Origin: an uncultured Mucilaginibacter sp.
GTDB lineage: Bacteria > Bacteroidota > Bacteroidia > Sphingobacteriales > Sphingobacteriaceae
Assembly (NCBI RefSeq): GCF_946481715.1
Contig: NZ_CAMLOV010000084.1
Span: 1-22,988 of the forward strand
DNA length: 22,988 nt
Direction: 5' to 3'
A program made the position numbers and the translations under genes. The notes below the pieces were generated by a model. It made no database searches, was not told where the DNA came from, and saw only the letters and a program-made list of their open reading frames with translations. Shown one piece after another: positions 8,227-16,405 of this stretch (position 1 is the first letter of the stretch; every line of letters starts with the position of its first letter).

Positions 8227-8385
8227 TTATTTACCCGAGATTGCATCCTTAACGTTATCGTTAGGTACAATTTGCTCTTTAAATGAGTAAGCACCGGTAC
8301 GTGGCGACTTAACCATTGTAATAACTTTTGAATATTCTTTGCCTTTACCTGCTACTTTCAGCGTTGCAACTACTTTCTTTGCCAT
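8227..8385 (-). CDS. DUF4295-family small basic protein
   Basis: A 52-residue protein starting MAKKVVATLKVAGKGKEYSK and ending DNVKDAISGK. It is small, lysine-rich and cytoplasmic, with no cysteine or membrane segment. I recognise it as DUF4295, a family restricted to Bacteroidota and usually encoded next to rpmG. Its position as third gene of the L28-L33 operon, its size and its charge suggest a ribosome-associated role, but no function is established to my knowledge. The stop is followed closely by the operon terminator, so it ends the transcription unit. Confidence 0.9.
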   Translation of the reverse strand: MAKKVVATLKVAGKGKEYSKVITMVKSPRTGAYSFKEQIVPNDNVKDAISGK

Positions 8386-8465
8386 GTCGTTTTAATTTTG
8401 AATGATTGAATTAGTGAATGAGCGATCAAGAGAATTTAAATCGCCGATAACCTATCAATCAATTA

Positions 8466-8648
8466 TTATTTAATTTCTTTGTGAACGGTTACTTTACGTA
8501 ATACCGGGTTGAATTTTTTCATCTCCAAACGTTCGGTTGTGTTCTTTTTGTTTTTGGTGGTAATGTAGCGAGACATACCCGGCATGCCGCTGGTTTTATG
8601 CTCTGTGCATTCTAAAATTACCTGTACCCTGTTGCCTTTCTTAGCCAT
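8466..8648 (-). CDS. rpmG: 50S ribosomal protein L33
   Basis: A 60-residue large-subunit protein. The sequence [18 protein letters not shown], then [23 protein letters not shown], then VHKEIK is standard L33. It has only one cysteine (Cys14), so it is the zinc-free (C-minus) form without the paired CxxC motifs. It lies 77 nt after rpmB and 80 nt before the DUF4295 gene, in one operon. Confidence 0.97.
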   Translation of the reverse strand: MAKKGNRVQVILECTEHKTSGMPGMSRYITTKNKKNTTERLEMKKFNPVLRKVTVHKEIK

Positions 8649-8725
8649 CTTGTATATTGTTTTGAGTTTTGGGTATTAAGCGCTGAGTTTAATACTCACC
8701 ACTCGCTACTCATCACTATGCTTTA

Positions 8726-8959
8726 TTAAATAGAACCTTTTTTTACAAACTTGTTAATACAAGCGGTAATACCCAGTTTGCTGATAGTTTTAACAGCAGA
8801 AGTAGATACCTTTAAAGTGATCCATTTATCTTCTTCAGGGATATAAAATTTCTTAAGCTGTAAGTTTGGATAGAACTTACGTTTGGTTTTAGCGTTCGAG
8901 TTTGATACGCTGTTACCGTTCATGTAGCCTTTTCCTGTTAGATCACAAATTCTTGACAT
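8726..8959 (-). CDS. rpmB: 50S ribosomal protein L28
   Basis: A 77-residue large-subunit protein: [20 protein letters not shown], then [14 protein letters not shown], ending [11 protein letters not shown]. The start at 8959 is the family start; an in-frame extension to 9007 adds only a non-conserved arginine-rich stretch. It has no CxxC pair, so it is a zinc-free type. It is the first gene of the rpmB-rpmG-DUF4295 operon. The promoter should lie in 8960-9100, where I see TATTTG-like words but no exact TAnnTTTG. Confidence 0.97.
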   Translation of the reverse strand: MSRICDLTGKGYMNGNSVSNSNAKTKRKFYPNLQLKKFYIPEEDKWITLKVSTSAVKTISKLGITACINKFVKKGSI

Positions 8960-9159
8960 GACAAATATTTTTTTAATTCTCGCTCTTCTCCTAAAAAGAG
9001 TTTGCAAATATCAGGTTTTTAAAGCAAATAGGCAATAGCGATTTGTAAAATATTTTAAAAAGATTTTCGGGGCCTTTAAGCACGCGCTACGTCCTCCGTT
9101 TTGCTCCTCTTCTGCACGGCATGGATGGCTGTAATTGGCTATAATCCTACTAATTTATT

Positions 9160-11604
9160 TTATTTCGATTTAACAACCAACGTTGCCGGTGCCAACCCCT
9201 CGGATGTTGCCGTGAAGGTTATAGCACCTGCCTGCTCCTTCCCCTGCACTATTGCTAATGCCAGCCCGTGGAATGCCTTGCGGTAATCTGCTTTAAAAGG
9301 GTCATGGCTTACCGGGTCGCCGTTATCTACGCTGGCTATGCTACCCACGCCCGAGATTTTAAATTTCACCAGGTTATCGGCATTGGGCACCAGGTTGCCA
9401 TCCTTATCCAAAACCCTAACAGTAATAAAAGACAGGTCTTTGCCATCAGCTTTTATGTTGCTCCTGTCGGCAACCAATTCTATTTTGGCGGGGGCTCCGG
9501 CCGTATTTATCACTCTGGTAAGAACTATTTTACCATTTTTGCGCGATACCGCCTTTAGCGTACCCGGCTCGTATTTCAACCGCCACATTACGTGCAGATC
9601 GTCGCCGGTTTTCTTTTTGATGCCTACCGATTTACCATTGAGATAAAGCTCCACCTCGTCGGCATTATTGTAATAGGCCCAAATATCCACGGTTTTGCCG
9701 GCCTCCCAGTTCCAATGGGGGAAGATGTGCAGCACAGTTTTGTTTGTCCACTCGCTTTGGTACATATAATACACATCCTTGGGGAAACCAGCCAAATCTA
9801 TCACCCCGAAGTAAGAGCTGCGCGAGGGCCAGCTATACGGCGTTGGTTCGCCCAGATAATCGAAACCTGTCCACACGAACATGCCCGATAGCATTTCGTA
9901 CTTTTTCATCACCTTCCAGGTAGCTTCGTGGGTAGAGCCCCAGGGTGGCCGCACGTTATCATAAGCCGAAACATTGTTGCCCTCGCGTTCAAACGGCTTA
10001 TCCCATTGCGGGGGCCATATCCGGATACTGTCTGAAGGCATATCGTAATAGCCGCGTGTTTCCAGCCCCGAAGTGGTTTCGGTAGCGATGAACTTCTTGC
10101 CGGGATACCGTTTATGGAAACCTGCGTACTCGTTTTCGTGGTAGTTATAACCAATCAGATCCAACGCGCCCGAAGCAATGATGTTGCTGGTCACGCTCGG
10201 GTCATTATTAGCAGATGTAATAGGCCTGGTCTTATCCAGCGTGCGTACTATGGCTGCCAACTCGCGTGCTATTACGCGGCCAACGGTATCAGTTTTGCTG
10301 TACTGCTCGCCAATTTCGTTGCCAATACTCCAGATGAATACCGAAGGGTGGTTACGGTCGCGCAGGATCTGATCCTCCAGGTCGCGCTTATGCCATTCGT
10401 CCCAGTACAGGTGGTAGTCGTACTTGGTTTTCTTCATCTTCCACATATCAAAGGCCTCGTCCATTACAATAAAGCCCATCTTGTCGCACAAGTCGAGCAG
10501 TTCGGGTGCGGGCGGGTTATGCGAGGTGCGGATACCATTTACCCCCATGCCTTTCAATATCTGTAATTGCCTTTCCAAAGCGCGGGTATTAATGGCCGAG
10601 CCAAGGCTACCCAAATCGTGGTGATCGCAAACGCCAAGTATCTTTAGTGGTTTTCCATTAAGGATAAATCCTTTATCGGCATCAAATTCAAAGGTGCGGA
10701 TGCCAAGGGTGGTGGTGTAAGTGTCAACAACTTTTTCATCAATGAGCACATCCGTTACCACCCGGTATAAATAAGGCGACTCGACCGACCATAACCGCGG
10801 TGCATGCACTGCAAGTGTGTTTTCAAAAGCAGCTACCGAATCAGCCAATTGCGATGCAGATGGAATGGCGCCTGCTATGGCTACGAGTTTGTTATCCGCG
10901 TCGAAAATTTTATTTCGTACGGCGTATAGTTTCGATCGGCTCAAATTGTTCCTCACGGTGGTTTTAATCATCACGCCAGCCGACTTTATACCAAGCCTCG
11001 GCGTTGTTACATATGTCCCCCAATGGTCAATAGCCACCGGGCTAGTGGTTACCAGCCAAACATTCCGATATATGCCACTGCCCGAATACCAGCGCGAATT
11101 TGGCTGCTCGGAGTTATTAACCTTTACGGCTATTACATTCACACCGCCATAGTTAAGGTATTTAGTCAACTCATATCTAAAGGAAATATATCCATTGGGC
11201 CTGAAACCCAAGTGGTGGCCGTTTACCCAAACATCGCTGTGGTGGTAAACTCCGTCAAAATCGATATAAACCTGTTTGCCCTTGGATGCAAGCGGTACCG
11301 TAAAAGTTTTGCGGTACCAACCAATACCGCCGGGCAGGGCGCCGCCTTCGGGCGAGGCGGGATTATCTTTACTGAAAGTGCCTTCGATGCTCCAGTCGTG
11401 CGGCAGGTTAAGCACGCGCCAATCCTTATCAGGTGCGGAAGCTTTTTCTGCACCATTTACATCGCCTAAGTGGAATTTCCAGCCTTTATCAAAATCGAGG
11501 GTAGTTCTGCCGCTTTGGGCATAGCCGGTAGATCTAAAACCTAAACATAGCAGTAATACTAACAAATACCGGGTATTGGCAAAGCGATGGTTTACAGTAA
11601 ACAT
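9160..11604 (-). CDS. Secreted glycoside hydrolase family 2 (beta-galactosidase-like)
   Basis: An 814-residue exported GH2 enzyme that cleaves terminal beta-linked sugars (galactose, glucuronate or mannose, depending on the subgroup). Signal peptide residues 1-30 end at YAQ. A jelly-roll sugar-binding domain spans about 35-200 (WKFHLGD, LPHDWSIEG, GGIGWYRKTF, VYHHSDVWVNG). The immunoglobulin-like domain is at about 200-310, and the TIM barrel starts with RTSHNPPAPELLDLCD. The acid/base is Glu430 in SIGNEIGEQ and the nucleophile is probably Glu509 in IATETTSG. A DUF4982-like domain and a C-terminal Ig-like domain follow. It lies 33 nt downstream of the DoxX-like gene with its own promoter candidate. 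The exact sugar is unknown. The signal peptide suggests periplasmic or outer-membrane action on imported oligosaccharides, but no SusCD pair specific to it is visible. Confidence 0.93.
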   Translation of the reverse strand: MFTVNHRFANTRYLLVLLLCLGFRSTGYAQSGRTTLDFDKGWKFHLGDVNGAEKASAPDKDWRVLNLPHDWSIEGTFSKDNPASPEGGALPGGIGWYRKTFTVPLASKGKQVYIDFDGVYHHSDVWVNGHHLGFRPNGYISFRYELTKYLNYGGVNVIAVKVNNSEQPNSRWYSGSGIYRNVWLVTTSPVAIDHWGTYVTTPRLGIKSAGVMIKTTVRNNLSRSKLYAVRNKIFDADNKLVAIAGAIPSASQLADSVAAFENTLAVHAPRLWSVESPYLYRVVTDVLIDEKVVDTYTTTLGIRTFEFDADKGFILNGKPLKILGVCDHHDLGSLGSAINTRALERQLQILKGMGVNGIRTSHNPPAPELLDLCDKMGFIVMDEAFDMWKMKKTKYDYHLYWDEWHKRDLEDQILRDRNHPSVFIWSIGNEIGEQYSKTDTVGRVIARELAAIVRTLDKTRPITSANNDPSVTSNIIASGALDLIGYNYHENEYAGFHKRYPGKKFIATETTSGLETRGYYDMPSDSIRIWPPQWDKPFEREGNNVSAYDNVRPPWGSTHEATWKVMKKYEMLSGMFVWTGFDYLGEPTPYSWPSRSSYFGVIDLAGFPKDVYYMYQSEWTNKTVLHIFPHWNWEAGKTVDIWAYYNNADEVELYLNGKSVGIKKKTGDDLHVMWRLKYEPGTLKAVSRKNGKIVLTRVINTAGAPAKIELVADRSNIKADGKDLSFITVRVLDKDGNLVPNADNLVKFKISGVGSIASVDNGDPVSHDPFKADYRKAFHGLALAIVQGKEQAGAITFTATSEGLAPATLVVKSK

Positions 11605-11626
11605 AAGCAGTAAAATTAATAGTTGT

Positions 11627-11661
11627 CAAACATACAATTATACGGTTGGATGTAGAGCAAA
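11627..11661 (-). promoter_or_regulatory. Promoter for the GH2 gene inside the doxX-like 3' end
   Basis: On the minus strand there is TTTG (11658-11661), then 23 nt, then TATGTTTG (11627-11634). This fits the Bacteroidota vegetative pattern TTG-N(17-23)-TAnnTTTG. The predicted transcript starts roughly 15-20 nt before the GH2 ATG at 11604. Confidence 0.6.
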
Positions 11662-12036
11662 CAAACCTTTATAATTTTTGCGGTAAGCTATCAGCAGGAA
11701 TATATTAAGCGCTATTAAAGTACCGCCCAGTAACAACAACTGCGGACCAAGAAAAATATCAAACAAAAATATATTGAAGGTAATGGGAAACAAAATGATT
11801 AAAAACAACGCCGTAAACCGGTTAATGAGCAAGCCTAGTCCGCAAAGTATCTCAATTACTTTAAGGCAAGGGAAAAAGTACTCGGCATGCGTTAAAGCGG
11901 TTAAATAATTATCGGCCTTTCGGTCCAGGCCCGGAAACTTCACGATGCTGCTCATAAAATGCACGAAAAAATCCAACCCGAATGCGAGGAAAACAACGCC
12001 AAGCACAACGCGGGCAATTAATACGGCAACTTTCAT
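11638..12036 (-). CDS. DoxX/MauE-like four-helix membrane protein
   Basis: A 132-residue integral inner-membrane protein with about four hydrophobic segments (near residues 3-26, 50-70, 75-93 and 97-117). The pattern LIARVVLGVVFLAFGLDFFVHF, then a central FFPCLKVIEILCGLGLLIN, is that of the DoxX family. Members are small membrane proteins, some linked to thiosulfate/quinone redox chemistry or oxidative stress, and most are uncharacterised; I do not infer a reaction. It has a promoter-like element upstream and precedes the GH2 gene by 33 nt, so it may share a transcript with it. Confidence 0.78.
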   Translation of the reverse strand: MKVAVLIARVVLGVVFLAFGLDFFVHFMSSIVKFPGLDRKADNYLTALTHAEYFFPCLKVIEILCGLGLLINRFTALFLIILFPITFNIFLFDIFLGPQLLLLGGTLIALNIFLLIAYRKNYKGLFALHPTV

Positions 12037-12061
12037 AATTGTGTGGATTAAAGAGGTTTAC

Positions 12062-12069
12062 CAAATATA
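12062..12069 (-). promoter_or_regulatory. -7 element (TATATTTG) for the DoxX-like gene
   Basis: An exact TAnnTTTG match on the minus strand, 25 nt before the ATG at 12036, predicting a leader of about 20 nt. The -33 region has only TTCG in place of TTG about 20 nt upstream. Confidence 0.45.
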
Positions 12070-12181
12070 ATTAATTATCAGGAGTGAGACGAATTAACCG
12101 GATTGAATGCCACGAATTTCAGCCCCGCCAGCATTAATGAAATTCGCCCCAATGTCGTGTGATTCGTGTCAAATAGCGAAA

Positions 12182-12200
12182 GGCACCCCTCACAGGTGCC
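12182..12200 (-). terminator. Probable terminator of the outer-membrane barrel gene
   Basis: GGCACC (12182-12187) and GGTGCC (12195-12200) form a perfect 6-bp GC-rich stem with a 7-nt loop. On the minus strand it is followed by TTTC. It begins 43 nt past the barrel gene's stop codon. The T-tract is short. Confidence 0.55.
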
Positions 12201-12243
12201 CCGTCGCATTTGAATATAGAACAGATCAGTAAAAGCCATTGGT

Positions 12244-15066
12244 TTAAAACGGTGGAGGGCCTCCCGGACCGCCCATTCCGGGGCCTCCCATTCCGGGTCC
12301 ACCGGGGCCTGACGGCCTTGCGCCTGCAAATTTTTGCAACCTAAGCGTAAAGGTTAGTAAAAAATAGCGCCCAAGCTTGTTGGAATTGGTTTGGGTGATA
12401 AAACTACCACCGCTGGTAGTGGTATAGCCGGTGTTCTCATTAAACACATCGTTCACCGCAAAGCGTAGGGTACCTACGTTACCCTTTAAAAACCTGCGCT
12501 CTACATAGGTGTTCAGAATATTAGGGTTGGTAGATCCCTGGTATCCGTAGTATATCTGCTTGGTAAAATCGTAGCTCAGTGTCCAGTCTTTAAAGAAATA
12601 ATTTTTACCGTTTAGCCCAAGGTTAAGCGTGCTGAACTTAGTATTTACATTAGCTGCGCTAAGCGTGTTGGTAGTACGGTTAATGGCGTAAGTTGTATTT
12701 GCTTCTGCATCTATCACGTCAGCAACGTTCACCCTAAACCTTAGCCCTTGCGATAGCACCAGGTTCTTGGCGATGTTTTTCTCTATCGATAGCCCGTCTG
12801 CGCCAAAGCCTCCTATGTATGATATATTGTTGTTGTAGTTGGCATTCCCCTGAAAAAACAAGTTGTATTTGCGTTTTGCCCATGGTTTGGCAAACACATA
12901 AAAGGCATTGGCCGCGTAGTAACCATCGGCGTTTTGGTAAGTAGTTAATATGGTACCTGCCAGGTTAGGATCCGAGTTGTTCACCGGGTAATTGATGGTA
13001 GTTGATACAATTTTATTATTGCTTTGGGTGAACGATAAGTTACCGAAGAACAAATTGCCCGTTGCAAAATCGAACTTATTGTACCGTACCGACAGCACAT
13101 TGTTAAACTCGGGCTTAAGGTCGGGGTTACCTGCTACCGGGTACGATGCGTTGGAGTAATCGGTAACAGGCTGCAACTGTGTATAGGTTGGCTGTTGGCT
13201 GCTGCCGTTATAGTTGATGCTTAACGACTGGCTGCGCGAGAAGTTATAAATAAACCTTGCTGTAGGCGCAACGTTAAACTGCTCTTTACGATTTACGGCG
13301 AAGCCCGGCGAGTTGCCTTCCAATACCGATGGCTGTGCTACCACGCCCAAAGTGTAGTTGTATTTTTTATCGATAAACCGGTAATTTAACCCGAAACGGT
13401 TGGTGGTAAAAGTGTATTGATAATCATTGGTGAGCAGTGCATAGTTGTTGCGCACACCGCCGGTTGTTAAAGTATCGGTGTTCCTGTCGGCAGTGGTGTT
13501 TTGGTTTTTAAAGCCATAGGTAAACTCCAGGTACGATTTTTTGGCCAAAGGTTCCAGGTACGACAGGTTTACGCCCACGCTATCCGTACGGCTTTCGGTG
13601 TTGATCAATTGGTTGGACGGTGCGTTACGCCTGGTGCCTGGTGTGTAAACGTAAATTGGGTTTTGGTACTGGTCGATATTATAAGAGCCTGCGCCAAGCG
13701 TTACGCTAAAGTTGCGCCCCTTTTTTGCAAAGCGATGGTTGTACAGCACATTGCCGCCAAAGTTTGGCGCGGTAGATTTGAGGTATGAGGTAAAAGTATA
13801 AGCGGATATAGTTTGCGTAGCGTTTACAAGTTGGTTGGCGGCGTTTTGGTTGGTAGTGATACCTGCAAAAGAAAACGACGGCGATATTTTTAAGTAGTTT
13901 ACCGTATCGGGCTTATACTCAATATTAAAATTAAAGCGGTGGTTAAGGTTTGTGGTTTCCTGCACACTGCTTTGGTTGTTGGTGCTGGGGTTATTTAATG
14001 ATATATTGTTTTGTATAGTAGTACTGGTACTGCTCACGGTATTATTTGCAAAGCTGTAGCTGCCATACGCCGTTGTTTTTTTGCTCCAGCTATCGCGATA
14101 GTTAAAGCCAAGGCTGCGCGCGGTTGTTATGCCGTTTGCCGCGTTGGCATTACCACCGGGGCCGCCACCACGCGGGCCGCCACCGCCACCCGGAGGGCCG
14201 CCAAAACTAAACAGGTTGGTGTTGGTGTTATTTAAATTGCCCAATGCAGCCAATTGCCTGTCGCCATCAAACCTAAACAGGTTGCCCGATGCTACGTAAC
14301 GGCCTTTCTCGTCGGTATTTGGCAACATATCCTGCCCGCCGCCAACCGTTGCCTGGCCGAAGTAGCCGTAGTTTTTGCTGGGTTTTATATTAATGTTCAA
14401 TATCTTTTCCGGCTCGCCGGTTTTTATGCCAGTAATGTTGGCCTGGTCGCCGTAATCATCAATTACCTGTATGCTTTGCACAATATCGGCGGGCAAGTTC
14501 CGGGTAGCAGTTTTTACATCTCCGCCGAAGAAATCCTTGCCGTTTACACGTATTTTGGTAACGCTTTTGCCCTGAGCAGTTACATTGCCATCTTTATCCA
14601 CATCCACACCGGGCAGTTTTTTTATTACATCTTCTACCGGTGCACCATCGCGCACTTTATAGGCGGCAGCGTTAAACTCTACCGTATCCTCCTTCAGTTT
14701 TACCGCGTTTACATCGGTAATGGTTACCACGCCCAGCATCCGGGTATCAGATTTTAGCACAATGGGCAGCAGTGTAAATGGAGTTGTTTTATCATCAAGG
14801 GTAAAGCGGCGTTTTATTGGCTGGTAACCCATAGATAGTACAACCAAACTAAACTCCTTTACGGTAACGTTATGGAAAACAAAGCCGCCGTTGGCGTCAG
14901 TAATAACAGCGCTGCTATCTTTACCTGTTAATATTTTTATAGTGGTACCGGGGAGGGTAACGCCCGCGGTATCTTTCACAAGGCCTTTTACATCCCTGCC
15001 TGTTTGGGCAAAAACCTTTACGTTGAGCAGTAAAGCAAGGGCAACAAATATGTATTTAAGTTTCAT
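12244..15066 (-). CDS. TonB-dependent receptor-like outer-membrane beta-barrel protein
   Basis: A 940-residue outer-membrane protein. The start at 15066 gives a signal peptide of 21 residues ending VFAQ. Residues about 24-108 form a carboxypeptidase-regulatory-like domain (GLVKDTAGVTLPGTTIKI, GGFVFHNV), and about 120-220 the plug (VEDVIKKLPGVDVDKDGNVT, VNGKDFFGGD). The remainder is a beta barrel of the OMP_b-brl_3 type. Two low-complexity parts stand out: a Gly-rich loop (FGGPPGGGGGPRGGG) near residue 290 and a tail of GPGMG repeats ending in PPPF. The ligand is unknown. It is divergent from a LytS/LytTR pair that may regulate it. The start of the second barrel protein at 22374 is clearly related (shared LPG-DKDG-TAQG-VTK motifs). 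Confidence 0.9.
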   Translation of the reverse strand: MKLKYIFVALALLLNVKVFAQTGRDVKGLVKDTAGVTLPGTTIKILTGKDSSAVITDANGGFVFHNVTVKEFSLVVLSMGYQPIKRRFTLDDKTTPFTLLPIVLKSDTRMLGVVTITDVNAVKLKEDTVEFNAAAYKVRDGAPVEDVIKKLPGVDVDKDGNVTAQGKSVTKIRVNGKDFFGGDVKTATRNLPADIVQSIQVIDDYGDQANITGIKTGEPEKILNINIKPSKNYGYFGQATVGGGQDMLPNTDEKGRYVASGNLFRFDGDRQLAALGNLNNTNTNLFSFGGPPGGGGGPRGGGPGGNANAANGITTARSLGFNYRDSWSKKTTAYGSYSFANNTVSSTSTTIQNNISLNNPSTNNQSSVQETTNLNHRFNFNIEYKPDTVNYLKISPSFSFAGITTNQNAANQLVNATQTISAYTFTSYLKSTAPNFGGNVLYNHRFAKKGRNFSVTLGAGSYNIDQYQNPIYVYTPGTRRNAPSNQLINTESRTDSVGVNLSYLEPLAKKSYLEFTYGFKNQNTTADRNTDTLTTGGVRNNYALLTNDYQYTFTTNRFGLNYRFIDKKYNYTLGVVAQPSVLEGNSPGFAVNRKEQFNVAPTARFIYNFSRSQSLSINYNGSSQQPTYTQLQPVTDYSNASYPVAGNPDLKPEFNNVLSVRYNKFDFATGNLFFGNLSFTQSNNKIVSTTINYPVNNSDPNLAGTILTTYQNADGYYAANAFYVFAKPWAKRKYNLFFQGNANYNNNISYIGGFGADGLSIEKNIAKNLVLSQGLRFRVNVADVIDAEANTTYAINRTTNTLSAANVNTKFSTLNLGLNGKNYFFKDWTLSYDFTKQIYYGYQGSTNPNILNTYVERRFLKGNVGTLRFAVNDVFNENTGYTTTSGGSFITQTNSNKLGRYFLLTFTLRLQKFAGARPSGPGGPGMGGPGMGGPGGPPPF

Positions 15067-15262
15067 ATATTTTTTGATGATGCACAAAACAATACTTTTA
15101 ACTCAGCCTAAAAAAACGGGATAGACAGGTAAGGGCAATGTGTAGACAAGCGGGCCTTTTTACCCGATGGAAAGCCTTTTATCGGCCGGATGGGTTAAAC
15201 TGGAGTTTGAGAGGCGAAATATGCCGCTCCGTCGGTAAACATGCGCCCCCCGCAGATTTTGG

Positions 15263-15294
15263 TTGGGTATTTGGCATCCGGATGTGTAATATTG
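15263..15294 (+). promoter_or_regulatory. Candidate promoter of the histidine kinase operon
   Basis: TTG (15263-15265), 21 nt, then TAATATTG (15287-15294), one mismatch from TAnnTTTG. It lies 32 nt before the kinase ATG at 15327. Tentative. Confidence 0.35.
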
Positions 15295-15326
15295 TAACAT
15301 CCTGTTTACAAACCAATAACAGAAAA

Positions 15327-16397
15327 ATGATCGGAAAATCTAAAAACTTGCTGGGAAGCATTCTCATCCAGATACTGATATGGATTGTACTGGGCAACGT
15401 ACTGCTGTTTTACCAGCCCTTTTTGCGCGATATCGAGGTGCCTTACCAGTTTTGGCTAAAGCAAACCTTTGTGTTTTCCCTGCTGATAGGTGCCTATTAT
15501 TTAAATGCGTACGTACTGGTGCCTACCTTTTTGCTCAAAAAACGCAATGGTATTTATTTTTTGCTGCTTACTGCCATCATCATCGCCATTGTATTTTTAA
15601 CAGGTTTCGCCGATAGGTTCTTTAATATCCGCGAGTTATTAGAGGAAGCTTTCCACAAACGCGGGCCTATAAAACGCGGCTTTGGCAAGCGCGGCTATTT
15701 CGACACCTTTACCATCATCCTTGCATCCCTTGTCCTCGGTATCAGCACCAGTGTAGCCGCTATCCAAAGCTGGCAAAAGAACAACGAACTGCAAAAGGAA
15801 ATGGAGGCGGATAAATTAACTTCGGAACTTTCCTTTTTGAAGGCACAGATAAACCCGCATTTCTTTTTTAATACGCTTAACAACATCTACGCGCTTACAT
15901 TGGTAAATGTAGAAACATCGCGCACGGCCCTGCACCAGCTATCGCGCATGATGCGCTACGTATTGTACGATACCCAAAACAGTGCCGCCCTGCTCAGCCA
16001 GGAGATAGCCTTCATTAAAGATTATATCAGCCTGATGCAGCTCCGCCTTACCGATAAGGTTACAGTTGATTATGTATCGCCAAGCCCTTTAAAAGAGTAC
16101 CCAGTGGCGCCCATGCTTTTTTTGCCCTTTGTAGAGAATGCCTTCAAACATGGCGTAAGTGATACCCTGCCCAGCACCATCGAAGTGCACATTACGCAGG
16201 ATGATAACCAGGTACGGCTGCGCGTAAAAAATAATAACTACAAAAAACAGGGTGCGGATTTGGAAGATAACAAAGGCATCGGGCTGGCCAACACCATCCG
16301 CCGGCTGGACCTGCTTTACCCCGGCAAACACATTTTAGAGGTAGATAACAATTTGGAAACCAATGTTTATACCGTTAACTTAACCCTCTCATTATAA
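15327..16397 (+). CDS. LytS/YehU-type sensor histidine kinase
   Basis: A 356-residue inner-membrane kinase. Four hydrophobic segments (about residues 8-30, 43-67, 75-95 and 126-147) are followed by a short coiled-coil linker. The His_kinase domain (PF06580 type) carries the phosphoacceptor His178 in LKAQINPHFFFNTLNNIY. The ATPase part has an N-box around Asn271 (FVENAFKHG) and a G-box GIGLANTIRRL at 317-327. There is no extracellular sensor domain beyond the short loops, so the signal is probably sensed within the membrane. The start at 15327 is chosen because the preceding 63 codons are non-conserved and cross the divergent promoter region. The response regulator follows after 8 nt in the same operon. 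Confidence 0.92.
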   Translation: MIGKSKNLLGSILIQILIWIVLGNVLLFYQPFLRDIEVPYQFWLKQTFVFSLLIGAYYLNAYVLVPTFLLKKRNGIYFLLLTAIIIAIVFLTGFADRFFNIRELLEEAFHKRGPIKRGFGKRGYFDTFTIILASLVLGISTSVAAIQSWQKNNELQKEMEADKLTSELSFLKAQINPHFFFNTLNNIYALTLVNVETSRTALHQLSRMMRYVLYDTQNSAALLSQEIAFIKDYISLMQLRLTDKVTVDYVSPSPLKEYPVAPMLFLPFVENAFKHGVSDTLPSTIEVHITQDDNQVRLRVKNNNYKKQGADLEDNKGIGLANTIRRLDLLYPGKHILEVDNNLETNVYTVNLTLSL

Positions 16398-16405
16398 ATC
16401 CCGCC

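Noticed and set aside
9046..9057. 12-bp palindrome TAAAATATTTTA upstream of rpmB
   Set aside because: Pure A/T sequence in an AT-rich gap; expected by composition and without supporting signals.
10114..10566. 150-codon open frame on the plus strand inside the GH2 gene
   Set aside because: Antisense to the catalytic barrel of an intact enzyme.
14254..14757. 167-codon open frame on the plus strand inside the barrel gene
   Set aside because: Antisense to the conserved plug domain; no recognisable features.
15138..15326. N-terminal extension of the histidine kinase by 63 codons
   Set aside because: The extension is hydrophilic, lacks family similarity and overlaps the divergent promoter region; the ATG at 15327 precedes the first membrane helix.
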